Of a stretch of 64,000 nt of DNA, positions 1-7,307 are shown piece after piece; the stretch's first letter is position 1; each line of letters opens with the position of its first letter. The notes beneath the pieces were generated by a model, which made no database searches, was not told the origin of the DNA, and saw only the letters and a list, made by a program, of their open reading frames with translations. Source of the DNA: Actinoplanes couchii (lineage in GTDB: Bacteria; Actinomycetota; Actinomycetes; Mycobacteriales; Micromonosporaceae); contig NZ_BOMG01000099.1 of the NCBI RefSeq assembly GCF_016862075.1, positions 1 to 64,000 on the forward strand. The letters run 5' to 3'. Position numbers and translations under genes: made by a program.

Positions 1-791
1 ACCGAGGCCCGATGGTCGACTACGGTGCCAGCCGGGCCCTGGACCCGGTGGTCGACGGCGGGACCGGCCGGGACCGGGGCCTGGTGGTGGGCGGCGGTGC
101 CGGTGGAATCGGGGTCGACGTCGCCGGCGGGATCGGTGGGTGGGGTGCCGAGCGGGGTCACCAGGTCGTCGTAGAAGCCGTCGGTCCAGGCCTTCTCTGC
201 GAGGGTGTGTGATCGTACGGCGAAATCGTCCTGTCTTTCTCTGGAGATGCCGAAACGGTTCGCCAACCGTTCGTTGCACTCGCCCAGAGACTCGGTCCAC
301 GCTGTGGGCATCCTCGGGTTCGCCAGGTGCCGGGCCCCGGTGGCCGGCGCCGCCGCGTCGCTGGGTGGGGCCGTCGCGTCGCTGGGTGGGATTGTTCGGG
401 ACACCTTCGGCAGGACCCACGGGGCCCTGGTCATCGACTCCACGCCGCCTGCCACCACGATCTCGGCGTCGCCGGCGGCGATGGCTCGGGAAGCGATGAT
501 CGCGGCGTCGAGGCTGGAGCCGCACAGGCGGTTGACGGTGTTCGCGGGCACGGTCGGCGGCAAGCCGGCCAGCAGGACCGCCATCCGGCCCACGTTGCGG
601 TTGTCCTCGCCGGCACCGTTCGCGTTGCCCCACTGCACGTCGTCGATCCGGGCCGGGTCCAGGTCGGGCGCCCTCGCCAGCAGGCCCCGCAACGCGGCGG
701 CGGCCAGGTCGTCGGGGCGCACGCCGGCCAGCGCCCCGGAATACCTGCCGAACGGGGTGCGGGTCGCGGCATACAGGAACGAATCGGTCAT
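1..791 (-). CDS. pcaF: beta-ketoadipyl-CoA thiolase (partial, 3' end beyond the window)
   Basis: This is the N-terminal ~263 residues of a thiolase that would cleave 3-oxoadipyl-CoA to acetyl-CoA and succinyl-CoA, the last step of the beta-ketoadipate pathway. The start reads MTDSFLYAATRTPFGRYSG, and the acyl-accepting cysteine is Cys90 in NRLCGSS. The ATG overlaps the stop of pcaL in an ATGA, so the two genes are translationally coupled. Two stretches are unusual. Around residues 133-147 a 21-bp tandem duplication codes two PPSDA units. After about residue 208 a Pro/Ala/Asp-rich insert replaces the usual conserved loop. The C-terminal catalytic His and Cys lie outside the window, so function rests on the N-terminal half and the pca context. 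Confidence 0.9.
   Translation of the reverse strand, partial: MTDSFLYAATRTPFGRYSGALAGVRPDDLAAAALRGLLARAPDLDPARIDDVQWGNANGAGEDNRNVGRMAVLLAGLPPTVPANTVNRLCGSSLDAAIIASRAIAAGDAEIVVAGGVESMTRAPWVLPKVSRTIPPSDATAPPSDAAAPATGARHLANPRMPTAWTESLGECNERLANRFGISRERQDDFAVRSHTLAEKAWTDGFYDDLVTPLGTPPTDPAGDVDPDSTGTAAHHQAPVPAGPAVDHRVQGPAGTVVDHRAS
355..396. repeat. 21-bp tandem duplication inside pcaF
   Basis: Two adjacent 21-bp units (355-375 and 376-396) share their first 15 bases. Being a multiple of three, the duplication keeps the thiolase frame and adds a Pro-Ser-Asp-Ala unit. Confidence 0.75.
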
Positions 792-2080
792 TCATCCTCC
801 TCCAGGACCCGCTGGGCTATCCGGAACGCGGTGTTCGCGGCCGGGACACCGCAGTAGATCGCGGTCTGCAGGATCAGCTCCTTGATCTCGTCGGCAGACA
901 GACCGTTGGTGCGGGCGGCCCGGACATGCATCGCTAATTCCTCATCATGTCCGAGAGCGATCAGTGCCGTCAGCGTGATCAGGGAACGGTCCCGGCGTTC
1001 CAGGCCCGGGCGGGTCCAGATCTCGTTCCAGGCGTACCGGGTGATCATGTCCTGGAAGTCGCGGGTGAACGGGGTGGTCGCGGCGGTCGCCCGGTCGACG
1101 TGAGCGGCGCCGAGCACCTCCCGGCGGACCGTGATGCCCGCCGCCCGCTGCTCGTCGAAATGCTGGTCCAGCAGGAACGCGACGACCTCGGGGTTCTCGG
1201 CCGGGGCCAGATGGGCGACACCGTCGAGGACCACCAGGCGGCCGTTCAGGACGCCGTCGGCGATGGCGCGGAGACTGTCCGGCGGGGTCGGTCTGTCGTG
1301 TGCCCCGGCGACGGCCAGCACCGGGACGGCGATCTCGGCAAGCCGGTCGCGCACATCGAACTCGGCGAGCGCCTCGCAGGCGCGGGCGTAACTCTCCGGG
1401 TCGGCGGCGCGGAGAGCGTCGAGGAGAGCCTCAGCGGGGGCCTCCGCCGCGGCTTTCGCGGAGGCCCGAGAAGCGGAGGCCGAAGAGGCCCAGGCCGGCG
1501 AAGCGGAGGCCGAAGACGCGGAGGCCGGCGAAGCGGAGGTCGAAGAAGCCAAGGCCGGAGACGCAGAGGTCGAAGACGCGGAGGCCGAAGAAGTGGCCGG
1601 GCCGGCGGCGGACTGCTTTTTCAGGAAACCGGGCGCGAACCACCGCTCGCAGGAACCGGCTACCAGGGCCTCGGTGCCCTCGGCGCGGACCAGCTTCGCC
1701 CGGTCCAGCCAGCCCTGCGCTTCACCGATCTTGGCGCCGGTGCAGAGCAGGGCGGCCGCGGTCACCCGGTCGGGCGCGTCGAGCAGCAGTTGCAGGCCGA
1801 CCACGCCGCCGAGTGAGTCCCCGGCGTAGCCGAACGACTCCCCTGGCCGGATTCGATCAGCCAGGGCGAGCACCTCACGGGCCAGGTCGGCGACGGTGAA
1901 CGGGCCGGTCGCGGGGGCGCTGCGGCCGTGGCCGGGCAGGTCCCAGCCGACCACGTGGTACCGGCCGTAGAGGCGGTCGGCGCAGGCGGTCCACAGGGTC
2001 TCGGCGCTGGTCCCGAGGGAGGGCCCGAGCAGCAGAAGCGGCTTGCCCGGCGCGTCGGTGAAGGTGGTGGCAGTCAGCAA
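788..2080 (-). CDS. pcaL: fused 3-oxoadipate enol-lactonase / 4-carboxymuconolactone decarboxylase
   Basis: This bifunctional enzyme decarboxylates 4-carboxymuconolactone (PcaC half) and hydrolyses the enol-lactone to beta-ketoadipate (PcaD half). From the chosen start, residues 1-308 are an alpha/beta hydrolase with nucleophile Ser89 in GDSLGG, Asp262 and His290. Residues ~310-430 are the carboxymuconolactone decarboxylase domain. The TTG at 2080 is preferred because GGAGAGGG lies 6 nt upstream and the mature sequence begins there. An ATG at 2173 is also in frame but would add 31 Pro/Phe-rich residues coded by the repeat tract upstream. Residues ~158-218 are an Ala/Ser-rich insert in the lid region not expected in the family. 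The PcaD-PcaC fusion is common in actinobacteria. Confidence 0.92.
   Translation of the reverse strand: MLTATTFTDAPGKPLLLLGPSLGTSAETLWTACADRLYGRYHVVGWDLPGHGRSAPATGPFTVADLAREVLALADRIRPGESFGYAGDSLGGVVGLQLLLDAPDRVTAAALLCTGAKIGEAQGWLDRAKLVRAEGTEALVAGSCERWFAPGFLKKQSAAGPATSSASASSTSASPALASSTSASPASASSASASPAWASSASASRASAKAAAEAPAEALLDALRAADPESYARACEALAEFDVRDRLAEIAVPVLAVAGAHDRPTPPDSLRAIADGVLNGRLVVLDGVAHLAPAENPEVVAFLLDQHFDEQRAAGITVRREVLGAAHVDRATAATTPFTRDFQDMITRYAWNEIWTRPGLERRDRSLITLTALIALGHDEELAMHVRAARTNGLSADEIKELILQTAIYCGVPAANTAFRIAQRVLEEDE
1470..1600. repeat. degenerate repeats coding the Ala/Ser insert of pcaL
   Basis: Degenerate units built on gcggaggccgaag and gcggaggtcgaag recur here. They stay in frame and code alternating Ala, Ser and Pro. 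The tract lies between the hydrolase core and its catalytic Asp/His. Confidence 0.7.
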
Positions 2081-2276
2081 GGTGGTCCCTCTCCAAGGCG
2101 GGGTCGGCTCGAACAGCCGGGGCAGGGTCGACTTGAACGGCCGAGGCGGGGCCGGCTCGAACAACCAAGGCACGGTCGACCCGAACAGCCTGGGCGAAGT
2201 CGACTCGAGCGGGTGGCGCAGGGTCGGCTCGAACGGCCGGGGCGGGGTCGGCTCGGGTGGGTGGGTCTGGGTTTGG
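2081..2276. repeat. imperfect tandem repeats between pcaB and pcaL
   Basis: About 195 bp between pcaB and the preferred pcaL start consist of diverged units around ggtcggctcgaacggccggggc. They occur five or more times with spacing near 24-27 bp. No gene is evident. The only other content is the pcaL ribosome binding site at 2087-2094. Confidence 0.65.
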
Positions 2277-3482
2277 TCATGGGTGGGGGGCGCGAGCCCG
2301 GGCCACGGCCGCGTCGATGATCTCGGTGGTCGCGCCGAGGTAGCGGTCGTCGGCGGTGCCGGAGGTGATCGAGCGCTGCTCGGCGTCGATCCCGGGACGA
2401 GCGGACGCCAGGTTCGCTGTCATCCAGGCCTTCTCCACCTGCAGGCCGGAGAGGAGTTCGGCGGTCTGCGAACCCGCCGTCACGGTGCGCCGGGCCAGCG
2501 TGCGCAGCGTCGCCCACTCGATGTGCCAGCCCCCGTCGGGACGCTCGTCGACGGCCGCGGCGGCGGCGGTGTGCATGGTCGCGGCCAGCATCGGCCCGGC
2601 CAGGGCGGCCCGGCGGATCAGGATCGACAGCACCGGGTTCTGCTTGTTCGGCATCGCCGACGAGCCGCCCCGCCCGGCGACCGCGCCCTCGGACAGTTCG
2701 TGGACCTCCGGGCGGGCGCCGACGAGCACGTCGTTGGCGAGCCGGCCCCACGCGTCGGTGCAGGTGACCAGGGCGTCGGCGATGCCGGTGAGCGGGGCGC
2801 GGGCGGTGTGCCACGGGTCGCGGACGGGCAGGCCGAGGGTGTCGGCGGCGGTCTCGATCAGGCCGCGGACGGTGATCGGCGATCCGGTCAGTGCGACCGG
2901 TGCGGCCAGGCTGCCGGCCGCGCCGCCGATCTGCACGGGCAGGGCCGCGGCGAGGGCGAGGCGGTCCCGGGCGTCCAGGATGCCGTTGAGCCAGGTCACT
3001 GCTTTCAGACCGAAACTGATCGGTACGGCGTACTGCGTCAGTGTCCGGCCCGGCATCAGTGTGTCACGGTGCTCCTCGGCCAGACGTACCAGCAGATCGG
3101 TCTGGACCTTGATCTGGCTCTGGATCTGCCCGGCCGCGTCGCGCAGACACAGGACCAGCCCGGTGTCGATGACGTCCTGGCTGGTCAGGCCCTTGTGCAG
3201 CCAGGACGCGGCGGCCGGGTTGCGGGCTTTCAGACGCTCCCGGAGCAGGGTGAGCAGCGGGATCAGCGGGTTGCCGCCGGCCTCCGAACCGGCCGCCACG
3301 AGCGGGACGTCGTCCGGCCCGATCAGGCCGTCGAGGTCGTCGGCGGCGGCCGGTTCGGCGACACCGTGCGCCACGAGCGCGGTCAGCCAGGCCGCTTCGG
3401 CGCGGACCATGGCCGCGAGGACGGCGGCGTCGGTGAAGACGTCACCGGCCCGGTCGTCCCCGGGCCACAGGAGGTCGGTCAC
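2277..3482 (-). CDS. pcaB: 3-carboxy-cis,cis-muconate cycloisomerase
   Basis: The enzyme cyclises 3-carboxy-cis,cis-muconate to 4-carboxymuconolactone. It is a 401-residue fumarase/argininosuccinate-lyase superfamily protein with the signature GGSSAMPNKQNPV (about 272-284) and the upstream conserved KGLTSQDVIDTGL (97-109). The GTG start is preceded by AAGGGAG with 5 nt spacing. It is the third gene of pcaHGBLF. The gap to pcaG is a 6-bp tandem repeat tract and the gap to pcaL is the longer degenerate repeat. Confidence 0.93.
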   Translation of the reverse strand: MTDLLWPGDDRAGDVFTDAAVLAAMVRAEAAWLTALVAHGVAEPAAADDLDGLIGPDDVPLVAAGSEAGGNPLIPLLTLLRERLKARNPAAASWLHKGLTSQDVIDTGLVLCLRDAAGQIQSQIKVQTDLLVRLAEEHRDTLMPGRTLTQYAVPISFGLKAVTWLNGILDARDRLALAAALPVQIGGAAGSLAAPVALTGSPITVRGLIETAADTLGLPVRDPWHTARAPLTGIADALVTCTDAWGRLANDVLVGARPEVHELSEGAVAGRGGSSAMPNKQNPVLSILIRRAALAGPMLAATMHTAAAAAVDERPDGGWHIEWATLRTLARRTVTAGSQTAELLSGLQVEKAWMTANLASARPGIDAEQRSITSGTADDRYLGATTEIIDAAVARARAPHP

Positions 3483-3498
3483 GCGTTCTCCCTTGTCA

Positions 3499-3528
3499 CG
3501 AAGTCGAAGTCGAAGTCGAAGTCGAAGT
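3499..3528. repeat. CGAAGT hexamer, five perfect copies, pcaG-pcaB gap
   Basis: Five perfect CGAAGT copies (ACTTCG on the coding strand) fill most of the gap and run into the pcaG stop codon at 3528-3530. Perfect hexamer repeats of this kind can change copy number by slippage. Here that would alter spacing rather than reading frame. Confidence 0.9.
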
Positions 3529-4088
3529 CAGGACCAGGCGTCGCGCAGGCGCGGATAGGTCAGGAAGACCGTCTCGTCGTCGCCCTGCAGGCGCACGTCG
3601 AAGACCAGTCCGTCCGGCTCGCGGGTGGTGATCAGCGTGTGCCGGCGGTCCTCGGCGACGGCGCTGAGCAGCGGGTCGGACGACAGTTCCGGCACGTCGG
3701 GGAGGTAGGCGCGGGTGAACAGCCGGTCCATCAGGCCGCGGGCGAAGACGGTGACGGCGAAGAACGGGGCGGTGCCGGGTTCGGTGGCGCCGGGTTCGAG
3801 GGTGAAGAACTGGTAGTGGCCGTCGGCGCCGGTGGCGGCCCGGCCCCAGCCGGTGAACGTCCAGCCGTCGCGGCGCAGCGAACCGGGCTGGCGCAGGACG
3901 GCGCCCTGCGGGTCGGCCTGCCAGATCTCCAGCACCGCGTCCGGGACCGGGTCGCCGTTGCCGTCGCGGACGGTGCCGTGCAGCCGGACCGCCTTCGGGT
4001 TGCCCGGTGGCACCAGCTCGTTCATCGCGTCGTATTCCAGGCCCAGGTGGAAGAAGGGGCCTACGGTCTGACCGGGTACGGCGCTCAT
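3528..4088 (-). CDS. pcaG: protocatechuate 3,4-dioxygenase alpha subunit
   Basis: This 186-residue non-catalytic subunit of the intradiol dioxygenase pairs with PcaH to cleave protocatechuate to 3-carboxy-cis,cis-muconate. It starts MSAVPGQTVGPFFHLGL and has the family core AVLEIWQADPQG. It lacks the paired Tyr/His iron ligands of PcaH, as expected for alpha. The ATG overlaps the pcaH stop in ATGA, favouring equimolar synthesis. Its stop codon lies at the edge of the CGAAGT repeat. Confidence 0.95.
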   Translation of the reverse strand: MSAVPGQTVGPFFHLGLEYDAMNELVPPGNPKAVRLHGTVRDGNGDPVPDAVLEIWQADPQGAVLRQPGSLRRDGWTFTGWGRAATGADGHYQFFTLEPGATEPGTAPFFAVTVFARGLMDRLFTRAYLPDVPELSSDPLLSAVAEDRRHTLITTREPDGLVFDVRLQGDDETVFLTYPRLRDAWS

Positions 4089-4834
4089 CAGGCAGTTTCC
4101 TCGATGTCGGATTCCAGCGGGGTGCGGTGGGTGCCGGTGAGCACGACGTCCCAGCGGTAACCGGTGCTCCACTCGGGGGTGGTCACCTCGTGGTCGTACT
4201 GGGCGATCAGCAGGTCCCGGGCTTTCGGGTCGGTGATCGACTGGTAGATCGGGTCGAGCGGGAAGAGCGGGTCGCCGGGGAAGTACATCTGGGTGACCAG
4301 GCGCTGGGTGAAGTCGGTGCCGAACAGCGAGAAGTGGATGTGCGCCGGGCGCCACGCGTTGAGGTGGTTGCGCCACGGGTACGGTCCCGGCTTGATCGTC
4401 TGGAACCGGTAGGTGCCGTCCGGGCCGGTCAGCATCCGGCCGACGCCGGTGAAGTTCGGGTCGTGCGGGGCCGGGTGCTGGTCGCGCTGGTGCCGGTACC
4501 GGCCGGCCGCGTTCGCCTGCCACACCTCGACCAGCTGGTTCGCGACCGGATGGCCGTCGCCGTCGAGGACCCGGCCGGTGACCACGATCCGCTCGCCGAT
4601 CGGGGTGCCGGCGTGCTGGATGGTCAGGTCGGCCTCGTCGACTGCCACGTCCCGGTGGCCGAAGGCGGGCGCCCACAGCTCGACCGACTCCGGGTCGATC
4701 AGGTGCGGCGGCTGTTTCGGGTGCCGCAGGATGCTGCTGCGGTACGACGGATAGTCGAGTTTCGGCTGTGGCCCGCCCGGCTGCTGGGCCGCCGCCTCGA
4801 TCTCCCGGTTGATGTCAGCTTGTGACGACTCCAT
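4088..4834 (-). CDS. pcaH: protocatechuate 3,4-dioxygenase beta subunit
   Basis: This is the catalytic iron(III) subunit (248 residues). Ligands by motif are Tyr113 (GRYRHQ), Tyr152 (GPYPWRNH), His165 and His167 (PAHIHFSLFG), matching the Tyr-Tyr-His-His set known for the family. The ATG at 4834 has GGAG 7 nt upstream; a GTG two codons earlier is a weaker alternative. It is the first gene of the leftward pca operon and is divergent from the IclR gene, with a shared 75-bp control region holding a 15-bp palindrome. Confidence 0.95.
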   Translation of the reverse strand: MESSQADINREIEAAAQQPGGPQPKLDYPSYRSSILRHPKQPPHLIDPESVELWAPAFGHRDVAVDEADLTIQHAGTPIGERIVVTGRVLDGDGHPVANQLVEVWQANAAGRYRHQRDQHPAPHDPNFTGVGRMLTGPDGTYRFQTIKPGPYPWRNHLNAWRPAHIHFSLFGTDFTQRLVTQMYFPGDPLFPLDPIYQSITDPKARDLLIAQYDHEVTTPEWSTGYRWDVVLTGTHRTPLESDIEETA

Positions 4835-4876
4835 GTTCACGCTCCGGACGCTAGGCGGTCGTTGCGGACTTGGCTC

Positions 4877-4882
4877 TAAAAT
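4877..4882 (+). promoter_or_regulatory. candidate -10 hexamer for the IclR gene
   Basis: TAAAAT lies 28 bases before the regulator start and just upstream of the palindrome at 4885-4899, so a bound regulator would cover the start of transcription. I see no good -35 hexamer at 16-18 bp spacing. The call is tentative. Confidence 0.35.
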
Positions 4883-4884
4883 TC

Positions 4885-4899
4885 TTCCACTGGACGGAA
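4885..4899. promoter_or_regulatory. 15-bp palindromic operator, copy 1 (pcaH / IclR gap)
   Basis: TTCCACTGGACGGAA has TTCC/GGAA ends and sits in the divergent promoter region. Its reverse complement matches the site at 5632-5646 at 14 of 15 positions. Binding by the adjacent IclR protein is inferred. Confidence 0.65.
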
Positions 4900-4909
4900 G
4901 GGGGCCGTG

Positions 4910-5650
4910 GTGGGCGTCACCGTGACCTCCCGTGCGCTGGATCTGCTGGGCGCCTTCGACGGCGAGCACCGCAGTCTCAGTCTGACCGATCTGGCGCGCC
5001 GTGCCGACCTGCCGCTCGCCACCGCGCACCGCCTGGTCGGCGAGCTGCACCGGTGGGGCGCGCTGGCCCGCGAGCCGTCCGGGGAGTACGTGATCGGCCG
5101 GCGGATCTGGCAACTCGGCCTGCTCGCCCCGGTGCAGAGCGGACTGCGCCAGGCGGCCTCCCCATTTTTGCATGATCTGTACGGCGCCACCCTGGCCACC
5201 GTGCACCTCGCGGTCCGTGACGGGATCGAGGTGCTGTACGTGGAACGCCTGGCCGGGCACGTGTCGGTGCCCGTGGTCAGCCGGGTCGGGTCACGGCTGC
5301 CGATGCACTGCACCGGTGTCGGCAAGGTGCTGATGGCGCACGCGCCCGAGGAGGTCCGCGCCGAGTGCCTGCGGCAGCTGACCAGGGTCACCGCGTACAC
5401 CGTCACCCAGCCGGCCCGCCTGCTCGACCAGTTGCGCCGGGTCCGCGCCGAGGGGTACGCCACCACCGGCGAGGAGATGAGCCTGGGCGCCTGCTCGGTC
5501 GCGGTGCCGGTGCGCAACGGCGCCGACGTGGTGGCGGCACTCGGCATCGTGGTGCCGGATCTGCGCCGGCAACTACCCCGTCTGGTGTCCGCGCTGCAGG
5601 TCGCGGCGCACGGGATCAGCCGGACGCTGGCTTCCGTTCAGTGGAAATAG
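4910..5650 (+). CDS. IclR-family regulator of the pca/pob genes
   Basis: This IclR protein of about 246 residues has an N-terminal winged helix-turn-helix (LSLTDLARRADLPLATAHRL) and a C-terminal effector domain (LPMHCTGVGKVLMAH). IclR proteins such as PcaR, PcaU and PobR control aromatic acid pathways; sitting between pcaH and pobA makes that role likely. GTG at 4910 gives 5 nt spacing from GGAAGGGGG; GTG at 4907 is also possible. Matching palindromes lie upstream and inside the last codons, so autoregulation plus control of both flanking operons is suggested. Whether it represses or activates cannot be told from sequence. Confidence 0.85.
   Translation: MGVTVTSRALDLLGAFDGEHRSLSLTDLARRADLPLATAHRLVGELHRWGALAREPSGEYVIGRRIWQLGLLAPVQSGLRQAASPFLHDLYGATLATVHLAVRDGIEVLYVERLAGHVSVPVVSRVGSRLPMHCTGVGKVLMAHAPEEVRAECLRQLTRVTAYTVTQPARLLDQLRRVRAEGYATTGEEMSLGACSVAVPVRNGADVVAALGIVVPDLRRQLPRLVSALQVAAHGISRTLASVQWK
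5632..5646. promoter_or_regulatory. 15-bp palindromic operator, copy 2 (before pobA)
   Basis: TTCCGTTCAGTGGAA overlaps the last codons of the IclR gene and lies 45 bases before the pobA start. It is the inverted copy of 4885-4899 with one mismatch, placed where it could control pobA transcription. Confidence 0.65.
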
Positions 5651-5691
5651 GGTCTTGTGTCCCGGGCTCCGGGTGACCAACGCTGAGGGGC

Positions 5692-6828
5692 ATGCGTACC
5701 CAGGTCGCCATCATCGGCGCCGGCCCGGCCGGTCTGCTCCTCGCCCATCTTCTCGCCCAGGGCGGGATCGAGTCGGTCGTGCTGGAGACCCGGTCCGAGG
5801 AGTACGTCTCGTCGCGTATCCGGGCCGGGATCCTGGAGCACTCCAGTGTCGAGCTGCTGGAGTCGGTGGGGCTGGGGGCTCGCCTCCGGGCCGAGGGTGA
5901 TCAGCATCGGGGAATCCATCTGCAGTGGCCGGGGGAACGGCATCACCTGGACTTCGTCTCCCTGACCGGGCGCAGTGTCTGGGTCTATGGGCAGACAGAG
6001 CTTCAGAAGGATCTTGGAGCGACTCGGACCGCCGAGGCTCATTACGAGGTTTCGGACGTCGAGGTCGACACCGCTGGCCGAGTTCGGTTCACCGATAAAG
6101 ATGGACGTATCACGGTTTTGGAGGCTGACTTCATCGCGGGATGTGACGGATCGTTCGGACCGAGCCGGAACGCCGTACCGGCGGCTCAGAAGTTCGAAAA
6201 GGTCTATCCCTATTCGTGGTTCGGGATTCTCGCCGATGTCGCGCCGTCGACCGACGAGCTGATCTACGCCTGGCATCCGGACGGATTCGCGCTGCATTCG
6301 ATGCGGTCGTCCACGGTCAGCCGGTTCTATCTGCAGGTTCCGAACGGCACCGATCCGCAGTCGTGGTCCGACGACCGGATCTGGTCCGCGCTGTCGAAAC
6401 GGCTCGGGCACGGGCAGGACGGATGGAAACTGAATCCGGGGCCGATCACCGACAAGAGTGTGCTGCCGATGCGCAGTTACGTGCAGACGCCGATGCGGCA
6501 CGACAAACTCTTCCTGGCCGGGGACGCCGCGCACATCGTGCCGCCGACCGGAGCGAAAGGCCTGAATCTGGCGATCGCCGATGTGGCACTGCTCGCCAAA
6601 GCGCTGATCTCCGGTGACGAACGGCTGCTCGACAGCTATTCCGACGACGCGCAGCGCCGGGTCTGGCGGTGCACACATTTCTCCTGGTGGATGACCACGA
6701 TGCTGCACACGTCGGGGGATCCGTTCGACGCGGAGCTGCAGTTGTCGCAGCTACGCTGGGTCGCCGGGAGCCGGGCCGGTGCCGCCGGTCTCGCCGAGAA
6801 CTACGCCGGGCTGCCCATCGGTTACTGA
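5692..6828 (+). CDS. pobA: 4-hydroxybenzoate 3-monooxygenase
   Basis: This FAD monooxygenase hydroxylates 4-hydroxybenzoate to protocatechuate using NAD(P)H, feeding pcaHG. At 378 residues it has the Rossmann motif IIGAGPAGLLLAH near the N-terminus, the pyrimidine/ribityl-binding LAGDAAHIVPPTGAKGLNLA near 280-300, and SSRIRAGILEH, typical of PobA rather than generic hydroxylases. GAGGGG precedes the ATG closely. It is read away from the IclR gene, 41 bases after its stop. Its 3' end overlaps the convergent membrane protein gene by 78 bases. Confidence 0.95.
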   Translation: MRTQVAIIGAGPAGLLLAHLLAQGGIESVVLETRSEEYVSSRIRAGILEHSSVELLESVGLGARLRAEGDQHRGIHLQWPGERHHLDFVSLTGRSVWVYGQTELQKDLGATRTAEAHYEVSDVEVDTAGRVRFTDKDGRITVLEADFIAGCDGSFGPSRNAVPAAQKFEKVYPYSWFGILADVAPSTDELIYAWHPDGFALHSMRSSTVSRFYLQVPNGTDPQSWSDDRIWSALSKRLGHGQDGWKLNPGPITDKSVLPMRSYVQTPMRHDKLFLAGDAAHIVPPTGAKGLNLAIADVALLAKALISGDERLLDSYSDDAQRRVWRCTHFSWWMTTMLHTSGDPFDAELQLSQLRWVAGSRAGAAGLAENYAGLPIGY

Positions 6829-7278
6829 TTTCTTCTCCACCGCTTCGCGATAGGTCGGTTCCGGAAGAGTGGACGGGCTGGTGACCTGGCCGCGCGCCAG
6901 CAGCCCCTTTCCCAGGGCGGTGAGCGTGGCCAGGAACGCGACGTTGAGGGCGCTCTCCCAATCGAACGTGGTGACGTCGAAAGCGCCCGCCACCATCGAC
7001 CCGGCCAGCGACGACAGGAACGTCTTCGCCAACCGGAGCAGCAGATCCGGCCAGAACGCCAGATCGGTGATCTTCGACAGGTATTGCACGCCGGTCAGCA
7101 CCAGCGACACGACGAACGCGCTCACCGCCAGGGTCAGCGAATACCGCCACGGCAGATCGATGACCGAACCGGCACCGCCGGCCAGGAGCGTCGCGAGGAA
7201 CACCTGACCGGCCGACCACCCGGCCCGTTCCAGAAAATCAAGGACTACAGCACGCCATTTCGGTACGACGGTGATCAT
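6751..7278 (-). CDS. holin-like membrane protein with an internal duplication
   Basis: A 175-residue protein with two similar halves. Each half has an amphipathic helix, a hydrophobic segment, an Asp-Trp or Pro-Trp turn (IDLPWRYSLTLAV and TTFDWESALNVAF) and a second hydrophobic segment. Each resembles the small r1t-type holin fold found in actinobacteria and their phages. The C-terminal ~35 residues are polar and overlap the end of pobA on the other strand. ATG at 7278 is chosen; a TTG at 7311 would overlap the upstream nucleotidyltransferase stop. No lysin or phage genes are nearby, so a lytic role is not supported. Confidence 0.65.
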   Translation of the reverse strand: MITVVPKWRAVVLDFLERAGWSAGQVFLATLLAGGAGSVIDLPWRYSLTLAVSAFVVSLVLTGVQYLSKITDLAFWPDLLLRLAKTFLSSLAGSMVAGAFDVTTFDWESALNVAFLATLTALGKGLLARGQVTSPSTLPEPTYREAVEKKSVTDGQPGVVLGETGGTGPAPGDPA

Positions 7279-7307
7279 CGCATCGACGTTCCTCGCTCCG
7301 AAGATCG

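Noticed and set aside
2043..4160. Very long open frame opposite pcaB, pcaG and the repeat array
   Set aside because: It is an antisense shadow of three confidently identified pca genes, with Gly/Arg/Val-rich composition typical of high-GC shadows and no recognisable domain.
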